Below, one piece after another: positions 57,312-64,000 of a stretch of 64,000 bases of DNA (position 1 is its first letter; each line of letters opens with the position of its first letter). The position numbers and the translations under genes were made by a program. Source of the DNA: Aphrocallistes beatrix (lineage: Eukaryota > Porifera > Hexactinellida > Sceptrulophora > Aphrocallistidae); NCBI GenBank assembly GCA_963281255.1, contig OY725492.1:2403696-2467695 (forward strand). The letters are read 5' to 3'. The notes under the pieces were generated by a model. It was given only the letters and a program-made list of their open reading frames with translations, was not told the origin of the DNA and ran no database searches.

Positions 57312-58002
57312 AGGTGTTTCATAATTGATTCCCTATAACACACAATGAATTAACGCAACACTAACAGCTAAAAATCTAAGAATTCACTTTGAAATATAAC
57401 CACCATGTAGTTTGATGCACCTATTTACTCTATTTGGCATCCCATTGTATAAATTTTCTAACATATCAGGCGAAAGTCTCGACCAGGCCAGTTTAATGTT
57501 ATTTTCAAGCATTTTCAGGTTGTGTGGAGGAGCCATCGCATCCATATCACTTTTCATTATTGCCCATACATTTTCTATTGGATTGAGATCTGGGGAGTTA
57601 CCTGGCCAAATACCTTTCTCCCAGAACGAAGGTATGTTATTTTTTAACCACTCTTGAGACTTTTTCGAGTAATGGGCCGGTGCACCATCTTGTTGGAAAA
57701 TTGAATTGGACATGTTGGGTACCATCTTTCTCTGGATAGTTGATCCTGTTTTTCGTTTTCTTTTATACGTGGCACTAAGAGTCTTCTTCAGAACTTCGTT
57801 TACATAGTAATCTGCAGTTACTGTTTGTCCAGGATCTATCATGTGCAAATCGGAGACAGCCTGGTAAGAGATCATCCCCCATACCTGAATTTAGGAGGGT
57901 GTTTACCAGTTCTATGGGTGGAACATTGGACTTGTCAGGTGCCCAAATTCGATCAAAATGGTATCGAGCCAGGCCAAGACCTGTGAACAGTATTTTCATC
58001 AA
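57312..58002 (-). pseudogene. Tc1/mariner DD37E transposase, C-terminal two thirds
   Basis: Minus strand from about 58002: FDRIWAPDKSNVPPIELVNT, then after a shift the 163-codon frame 57875-57384 with MISYQAVSDLHMIDPGQTVT, SIFQQDGAPAHYSKKSQEWL and GNSPDLNPIENVWAIM. Thirty-seven residues lie between the second Asp and the Glu (DD37E), and the end LYNGMPNRVNRCIKLHGGY is typical. The downstream end (57312, AAGGTGTTTCATAATTGATT) may be its TIR; the 5' part with HTH and first Asp is missing. Related to, but not the same family as, the element at 15996. Confidence 0.8.
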
Positions 58003-58055
58003 GGTGTCCGGGAAAAATACTTGCTACTTTTTTTTTTGCTCGCCATCCAGAATAT

Positions 58056-58115
58056 TTACTTACTACCTTTTATTTTTCTCCTAAAAAATAAAAAGGTAGT
58101 AAGTAGCAAGTAAAT
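58056..58115. repeat. Hairpin TTTACTTACTACCTTTTATT
   Basis: Arms of about 25 bases (TTACTTACTACCTTTT and AAAAGGTAGTAAGTAGCAAG) around CTCCTAA. Confidence 0.6.
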
Positions 58116-58239
58116 CCCTGAAACAATGTAATAGCTAAAATTATACTTATAAAAGCAAAAATAATTAAAATAAATTGAATCATTATATAATCATTATAGA
58201 AAATATATTGATATTCAGCATCAATTTCACACCAAAATT

Positions 58240-58332
58240 ATGCGGGCCCATTTTGTATTACAATCACTAACACGCGGGCCCATAATATAGTGTTTTGAAA
58301 TAGTCGCGGGCCCCAGGTTGCCCACCGCTGAT
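58240..58332. mobile_element. Solo hAT right end
   Basis: The inverse reads CAGCGGTGGGCAACCTGG, a common hAT terminus, preceded by GCGGGCCC repeats. The other terminus is not found, so truncation or deletion is likely. Confidence 0.5.
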
Positions 58333-58624
58333 CTACACCTTCATCAGAAATTTAAAACTTTTATTCTGGCTCTTCCCGTACTAATATTATTCATTGGACA
58401 TGTGCTACTATGGAACTAGAGCATTGTATACTTCTAATAAAGTTAAGATCTATATATAATGCACTAGTAATGAAACAAGAGAATAGTAAACTTGCTAAAT
58501 TCAAGAACTAATTTAATGTATTCTTTGTTTATTTAGTCGACTTCACAGGCAATAGAGGTCCGAAATGTGTGTCTATATCCTATTGAAAGGCCGGAGTGTG
58601 ATTGTTCCTTATTACTTGTAGAAG

Positions 58625-59269
58625 TATATTGTTCCCTTATGATGCCTCAAGTCTCAGGTCTCAAGTCAAGTCAGGTCTGTCCCTCAAGCTAAGTTAAGTA
58701 TATCCCTCAAACTAAGTCAGGTCTGTCTCTCAAGCTAAGTCAAGTCTGTCCCTCAAGCTAAGTCAAATCTATCCTTCAAGCTAAGTTAAATCTGTCCCTC
58801 AAGCTAAGGCAAGTATGTCCCTCAAGCTAAGTCAAGTCTGTCCCTTAAGCTAAGTTAAGTCTATCCCTATAACTAAGTCAGGTCTGTCTCTCAAGCTAAG
58901 TCAAGTCTGTCCCTCAAGCTAAGTCAAGTCTGTCTCTCAAGTCAAGTCAGGTCTGTCTCTCAAGCTAAGTCAAGTCTGTCCCTCAAGCTAAGTAAAGTCT
59001 GCCCCTCAAGCTAAGTCAAGTCTGTCTCTCAAGTTAAGTCAAGTCTGTCTCTCAAGTCAAGTCAGGTCTGTCTCTCAAGCTAAGTCAAGTCTGTCCCTCA
59101 AGCTAAGTCAAGTCTGTCTCTCAAGTTAAGTCAAGTCTGTCTCTCAAGTCAAGTCTGTCTCTCAAGTTAAGTCAAGTCTGTCTCTCAAGTCAAGTCAGGT
59201 CTGTCTCTCAAGCTAAGTCAAGTCTGTCCCTCAAGCTAAGTCAAGTCTGTCCCTCAAGCTAAGTCAAGT
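58625..59269. repeat. Satellite array CAAGCTAAGTCAAGTCTGTCCCT, left part
   Basis: About 27 units of about 23-24 bp, interrupted at GTCAAGT by E3 and resumed at 63220-63345. Confidence 0.92.
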
Positions 59270-59571
59270 CATAGCATTCTATATACTAAGGCAATGGCAC
59301 TCTATTCAAAATCTGGACCATGGATGGCAATTACCATCGGCTTTCAAAATATCAATTATTGTTATACTGCCTTTCATTACTATTCTAAAGTACTCTAATG
59401 TAACATTTGATTGATTTTAATGATTTCGGACCACCCAACCCACTTAAAATTAACATATTATTATACACTTTAATGGTAAATCACAATCAATACACTGCTA
59501 AATATAAATAAATAATTAAATAAATAAAAGATAAAGTGTGACAATTCATTTAGAACTAGACTAGATTCTCC

Positions 59572-59581
59572 ATTCTCTCTC

Positions 59582-59624
<43 letters not shown>

Positions 59625-59692
59625 TTCTCTTTCTCTTTCTCTTTCTCTTTCTCTTTCTCTTTCTCTTTCTCTTCTCTCTCTCTCTCTCTCTA
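59572..59692. repeat. (CTTTCT)n microsatellite
   Basis: About 115 bp of CTCTTT units; it produces a long spurious Lys/Arg frame on the minus strand. Confidence 0.95.
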
Positions 59693-59876
59693 AAACAAAA
59701 GAACATAGAAAAAAATATAGTCAGGACCGCTTATTGTGAACCACCAGGGGGCCAAGAATCTGTTCATAATAGAGATACTTCATATTAATTAAGCGAACTT
59801 GATTCAATACAAATCCTATCTAAAAAAGAAATTCGGACCAGGAGGTTAGTTCATAGTAAACGAATGTTCATATTAA

Positions 59877-60640
59877 GGATACCGCCCTCGAAAAACATCG
59901 CCTGACATGAAAAAAATGGTAAAATTTTGTATTGTTAATTCCATTGTATTATTGAGTAGTCTACCATCAAATCGTACTTGTTAGACAATATTATTTTGCT
60001 TTTTATGCGTTGACCCCCTAAAGTTTAGTGTCTGTAAAAATTGAAAAATTATTAGTGGTTTTTCGGCGGATTCATCAATTAGTTTCAATCTTATCTGATA
60101 TTTTTTGAATGATAGAGACCTCAAAAATTCTTTTGCCCCTTTAGAGATTATAAAACAGAAAAATTCAAAAAAAAGGAATATAAAATTCAATCAAAATAAC
60201 TCAAAATGATCGGGAAATGGCCGCTGTGATATTAGTTATTGTATCTATAAAGAAATTATGATCATTTAAAAATAATTGTTCAGACCCGACCATTTGTTCG
60301 TAAATTATCGTATATTATAGGTAAAGTTTCGACATTATACCTCTCTAGGCTCACGAAAGAAGTCGATGTCAAATCTTAAAAACTATTGAAGATATATGAT
60401 ACCTCCCTCGAAAAACTTTGCCTGGAGTAAAAAAAAAATCTTTAATTGTTAATTTCATTGTATCACTGAGCGATCTACCATATGATTTTACGAGTTGGAC
60501 GGTATTTATTTTGATTTTTATGAGTAAACCCTCTAAAGTTTAGCCTTACTAAAAATTGGAAAATTATTGGAGGTTTTTGACGCATTCATCAATTTGATTT
60601 TTACCTTATTTGATAATTTTTTAATGATTTGGACCTTAAC
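59877..60640. repeat. Diverged direct duplication, about 245 bp each
   Basis: GATACCGCCCTCGAAAAAC...CTAAAGTTTAG...TTTTTGAATGATAGAGACC at 59877-60121 is repeated at 60399-60640. The second copy supplies the 3' end of the Myb ORF. Confidence 0.7.
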
Positions 60641-61443
60641 TGCAGCTGTGCTGAGAATACAGCCATCTGCAGAAACAAAACTTCCTGCTGTAACGGAAGT
60701 AAGTCTGCAGCCTTCAAAAGTTCGACAGAATCATCTCGTTCATCAACAGTTCGCCTTCTTTTCCGACTTTTCTTTGATGTCTTATACGTTGTCGGTATTT
60801 CAATTTCTGGAGACTCTAAAATTGGAGTTCCTTCAGATTCATCTGGACCTGTAGCCGATGCTGTTGACGCTATTGCTGGTGCTTGAAAAAGATCAGCAGC
60901 ACCTGAAATTCCACTGAAAGCAGGGGTGTTTTGGAACATCTCTGTTACCCGATCTGCAGAGTCAGCAAAAATACTTCTATCTGCTGATAGGATTTGCATG
61001 TCCTCGTCTTCTACCTGCCCAGCACTGTTCGTACCCCCTCCAGTCTTTCTGGCTTCCCTAAAGCTAGCATCAACTTTGGACTTAGCGTTTAGCTTTAGGT
61101 TGGTCCACTTTTTTCTGATATCCTCTACAGCTCTGGCATTGCCATGTATTGAGTTGAGTTTGGCTGCGATATCTCTCCAGATTTGTTTCCTCCTTTTGTT
61201 TTTGTCAGCGGAATTTCCTGACCCTCTCAATATATCACCTGCTGACTCAATTTCATTGATAAGATTGCACTCTTCTTCTCTGGTCCAATTTGCTTTTCGG
61301 GTTTTTCCATTTGTTTCGGTATTGTTAATGCAAGTACTCAGCAGCAATTTATATACACGGGAGGATGCCGACTTACCATAACCACTAATGACACCATTTA
61401 TTTTCGTAACACCAAATGACGCAGAAATCTTAAGCGGGTTCAT
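60601..61443 (-). CDS. Myb/SANT-like DNA-binding protein, intact 280-aa frame
   Basis: The Myb/SANT-like domain at about residues 48-125 shows RKANWTREEECNLINEIES, KRRKQIWRDIAAKLN and EDIRKKWTNLKLNAKSK, with the tryptophan spacing of the Myb_DNA-bind_5 type. A Ser/Pro/acidic middle follows, then a basic patch (TSKKSRKRRRT) that may be a nuclear signal, and a Leu-rich helix (ELLKAADLLPLQQEVLFLQM) that may dimerise. The first ATG at 61443 lies inside the element's right TIR, so the element end doubles as the 5' leader. Such proteins are known as second ORFs of Harbinger elements and as free host regulators; here it sits alone in a TA-inserted element. Intact frame among broken neighbours. Function unproven. 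Confidence 0.75.
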   Translation of the reverse strand: MNPLKISASFGVTKINGVISGYGKSASSRVYKLLLSTCINNTETNGKTRKANWTREEECNLINEIESAGDILRGSGNSADKNKRRKQIWRDIAAKLNSIHGNARAVEDIRKKWTNLKLNAKSKVDASFREARKTGGGTNSAGQVEDEDMQILSADRSIFADSADRVTEMFQNTPAFSGISGAADLFQAPAIASTASATGPDESEGTPILESPEIEIPTTYKTSKKSRKRRRTVDERDDSVELLKAADLLPLQQEVLFLQMAVFSAQLQLRSKSLKNYQIR

Positions 61444-61517
61444 AGTAAGCGACCCTGACTGTAGTTATATATTTTTAGCCTAGTGTTATCTCTATTTCAT
61501 CATTACGAATGTAGACT

Positions 61518-61739
61518 TCAGAAGAATGACATGACGCTCCAAATCGTTAAATTAGAAGCAACTTCTAGAATTTTAGTATACTCACTCTCTAAAACAATAC
61601 TCTTTTTTATCTTAACATTAGTGATATTATGAATGGCATTATTCACATGTTGAATCGAAGGGGTGGATGAGGAAATTACCTTCTCATTTTTAATAATTTC
61701 AAATAATTCGACTTCATTAATGATATTTTCCAATGACAT
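61518..61739 (-). pseudogene. Probable remnant of E3 coding sequence
   Basis: Seventy-three codons (MSLENIINEVELFEIIKNEK...) on the same strand as and downstream of the THAP part. Heptad-like leucine/isoleucine spacing would suit the coiled coil after THAP in P transposases, but I cannot confirm it. Confidence 0.3.
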
Positions 61740-61989
61740 GGTATCGGTTAATGAGTGGCAGGATAGTTAAATTTTGTTTGTTTCCTTATAAAAAGCCTTG
61801 TAATATAAATTTTCATTAATAATTATTGAACGTTCGATTGTAGAAATTTCATTATGATATTGTATCTTAAGAAAAAAGATGACCGTTGAATTTGGTCAAT
61901 AAATAACCCACTGACAGGGAGTTCGACTAGATGCAATTTAGAATTAATACAATTAAGAGTAGAAATAGTAAACTTAGCTTCAGTTTCTT

Positions 61990-62652
61990 TGAATTCCGCA
62001 AGACTTGTCTGATGTGCTTCTTATATCCTCCTTTACTCCTTGCCATATAGAGATAGTCTTTGACAACTAACAGTAGCGTCCGTCAGATAACTAGGACAGT
62101 TAGGAAAGATGCTAGGGACTGCACCCTTCTTGAGACCCACTTTCTTCCTTTCCGTCTCAATCATCCTCAATCCATCTGAGAATTGAATGGTCATTTCGAT
62201 GTCTTCTTCTTGGAAATGGTGTATGCAGACCTTTAAATATAAAACAAATTACAATAGACTATTGTGATTAAAGTGTATTATCCAACATACCCTCAATCGT
62301 TTGTTCATCTCGTTATCCAACATAGCCTCAATCGTTTGTTCATCTCGTAGTCTTCTCTCCGCCGAGGTATAGCTCGGAACCATTTTTCACGAGTTACATT
62401 GTCAGCAGGAAAATAGAAAACAGGTTGGATTCATCTTATCACAATAGTTTGACTTACAACCAACATACATGCCAACCTGAGTCATGATAAAATCGGGACG
62501 CAGCGTTGAAAAAAAAGCGGGACATAATGGGGAAATTTCATTTAAAAGCGGGACACTCGATAAAATGAGGTCAAGAGGAGGGTGAAAAAAGCGGAACGTC
62601 CCGCCAAAAACGGGACAATTGGCAAGTATGAACCAGGTACCAGACGAGCCAT
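61990..62652 (-). pseudogene. THAP-finger gene start of P-type element E3
   Basis: The ATG at 62652-62650 reads MARLVPG, then a short MITE intervenes (62464-62630), and the frame resumes GCKSNYCDK...FPADN, VTREKWFRAIP and EDYEMNKRLR. A 60-nt intron (62290-62231, GTATGT...TTTAAAG) follows, then VCIHHFQEEDIEM and LKKGAVPSIFPNCPSYLT. The C-x-C, W and C-x2-H-F residues and the closing GAVP-x-IFP are the THAP hallmarks. Damage: MITE insertion, a frame change near 62415, and a 35-bp tandem duplication at the exon end (62291-62360). E1 has its gap at the same codon position. Confidence 0.75.
62464..62630. mobile_element. 167-bp MITE inside the THAP exon
   Basis: Ends CATACATGCCAACCTGAG and, inverted, CATACTTGCCAATTGTCCCG, with GCGGGACA repeats between. 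Removing it restores the G-C-K-S-N-Y run. The duplication is imperfect (CTGGTT/TTGGTT). Confidence 0.7.
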
Positions 62653-63219
62653 GTTGAAAAGTATGCTGTGAATCGAGTAATAGTGAGAAGAGGGTAGAAT
62701 AGAGCAGACGTGATGTGAAGATGAATGTTGAATAGACAAGCGATGTGCAGATAGGCGATTTGAGTGAGTGACAATATTTTGAGAACATTTTGAAATATCG
62801 TTTTTAATTATTATGGGTGACCAAAATGTGGTTAGTCATTTTATTCAATGACGTTTATTAGACAGAAGTTGACACATATTGGTAAATTCACAGGCTTATT
62901 TCTAAGTAATTACATCAGTGCATCTATTTCCTGAACCCGAGGTTGTAAAAATCAAGATGTTGTCATTGTAAGGTGATGTATTCTGATATTTTTCACGCAT
63001 AGATAGATGATGCAAATATCCAGGAAAATGAATTATTTCAGTTTCGGAAAATTATTCCAAAATATCTTCTAAGTAAGTAGGGAGTATATTCATTTATCAT
63101 ATTTAATCATAAAATCATAAAACTTGATAAATTAATTGTCTAGAAAGTTCGATGGTAATGGCCATCCATGGTCCAGATTTTGAATAGAGTGCCATTGCCT
63201 TAGTATATAGAATGCTATG

Positions 63220-63345
63220 GTCAAGTCTATCCATCAAGCTAAGTCAAGTCTATTTCTCAAGCTAAGTCAAGTCTATCCCTCAAGCTAAGTCAAGTCTGTT
63301 CCTCAAGCAATGTAAAGTCTGTCTCTCAAGTCTCAATATTGTGAT
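63220..63345. repeat. Satellite array, right part
   Basis: Continuation of the 58625-59269 array after the E3 insertion. Confidence 0.85.
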
Positions 63346-63483
63346 TAACTATTCTTTTAATATTTTGTATGTATGATTAATTCGACTATGTTATTAAAAA
63401 TCAAATAATATATCTCATTTCAATTGTTCTGATATAAAAGTTAGTTTGTCAGATTGGGTGAATGCCAAAATTAAAGTGAATGC

Positions 63484-64000
63484 CAAAATTATGTATGTAT
63501 GTATGTATGTATGTATGTATGTATGTATGTATGTATGTATGTATGTATGTATGTATGTATGTATGTATGTATGTATGTATGTATGTATGTATGTATGTAT
63601 GTATGTATGTATGTATGTATGTATGTATGTATGTATGTATGTATGTATGTATGTATGTATGTATGTACGTATGTATGTATGTATGTATGTATGTATGTAT
63701 GTATGTATGTATGTATGTATGTATGTATGTATGTATGTATGTATGTATGTATGTATGTATGTATGTATGTATGTATGTATGTATGTATGTATGTATGTAT
63801 GTATGTATGTATGTATGTATGTATGTATGTATGTATGTATGTATGTATGTATGTATGTATGTATGTATGTATGTATGTATGTATGTATGTATGTATGTAT
63901 GTATGTACGTATGTATGTATGTATGTATGTATGTATGTATGTATGTATGTATGTATGTATGTATGTATGTATGTATGTATGTATGTATGTATGTATGTAT
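63484..64000. repeat. (ATGT)n microsatellite running off the window
   Basis: More than 125 units with only two visible interruptions (ACGT at 63665-63668 and 63905-63908), exactly 240 bp apart. Confidence 0.97.

Larger units (their letters stand above)
59718..61461 (-). mobile_element. TA-inserted element carrying a Myb/SANT ORF
   Basis: Ends TAGTCAGGACCGCTTATTGT and, inverted, CAGTCAGGGTCGCTTACTAT, TA at both flanks. It holds one minus-strand gene and two diverged direct repeats (59877-60121 and 60399-60640). Ends resemble pogo/Tc1-type TIRs. No transposase in view. Confidence 0.7.
59270..63219 (-). mobile_element. P-type element E3 inserted in the satellite, TSD GTCAAGT
   Basis: Inverted ends of about 75 bp beginning CATAGCATTCTATATACTAA. 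GTCAAGT lies at 59263-59269 and 63220-63226. The minus-strand THAP gene start is near the right end. It carries a TA-inserted Myb element and a short MITE. Confidence 0.92.
58333..64000 (+). mobile_element. P-type element E4 (E2 family, inverse orientation), incomplete
   Basis: 58340-58620 mirrors 51700-51960 of E2 (GGCTCTTCCCGTACTAATA) and 63325-63470 mirrors 51270-51430 (AATATTGTGATTAACTATTC). The array lies between. E3 is inserted in the array, and a microsatellite begins where the E2 match ends. Its TIRs are not in view. Confidence 0.65.

Noticed and set aside
58625-59269. CRISPR-like or coding repeat array
   Set aside because: It is a simple tandem satellite with short variable linkers, also found inverted inside E2.
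59470-59706. Lys/Arg/Glu repeat protein
   Set aside because: It is the translation of a CTTTCT microsatellite.
62402-62788. 128-codon Ser/Phe/Leu-rich minus-strand frame
   Set aside because: It runs through a MITE and out of frame across the THAP exon; the THAP reading explains the sequence better.

Overview
The window is animal nuclear DNA: AT-rich, intron-containing, crowded with class II transposons, and without bacterial gene organisation. One real host-gene piece is visible: an exon on the minus strand near 35.4-35.6 kb that reads as the mitochondrial presequence and N-terminus of 2-oxoglutarate dehydrogenase E1 (OGDH), ending in a canonical splice donor. Nothing else looks like a host gene. 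If the exon belongs to an intact gene, everything to its left (at least 35 kb) is intron. An arthropod, perhaps a copepod-like genome, is my best guess for the host, but the sequence alone does not prove it.

Region by region. 0-10 kb: a left-truncated copy (A) and a nearly complete copy (B, 2879-9974) of a Mutator-like element that carries a transposase and a separate OTU cysteine protease. Copy B has about 515-bp terminal inverted repeats and a perfect 9-bp target duplication. 10-19 kb: Helitrons, pogo-type MITEs, a broken mariner, internally deleted mariner and DD37E Tc1 elements, and hAT fragments. 19.4-22.4 kb: a decayed hAT element with a TTF finger and a C-terminal dimerisation domain. 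23.4-27.9 kb: a large fold-back structure around a cysteine-rich unknown gene, with a nearly pristine DD35E Tc1 element (318-aa intact ORF) inserted in one arm. 28-35 kb: hAT derivatives, palindromic MITEs and a GAGTTGAAT repeat element. 35.4 kb: OGDH exon. 37-43 kb: a Tc1 relic and a P-type element with a THAP finger. 43.6-49.3 kb: a retroelement integrase scrap, Helitrons, a third MULE/OTU-family fragment and a different Mutator-like relic. 49.3-58 kb: palindromic MITEs, a four-level nested insertion and a DD37E Tc1 relic. 58.3-64 kb: another satellite-bearing P-type element split by a P-type element that itself carries a nested Myb/SANT ORF, ending in a long ATGT microsatellite that runs off the window.

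Three things stand out. (1) The MULE-OTU element, whose ends, target duplication, DDE-type transposase motifs and OTU catalytic triad can all be read directly. (2) A set of P-superfamily-like elements (THAP domain, P-type RNase H segment) and matching palindromic MITEs. All six insertions with both ends resolved have a 7-bp target duplication. (3) A Helitron family of at least 12 copies that is always preceded by A and followed by T but usually ends in CTTG rather than CTRR. Almost all coding regions are broken; only the DD35E Tc1 transposase and the Myb/SANT protein keep full-length frames.
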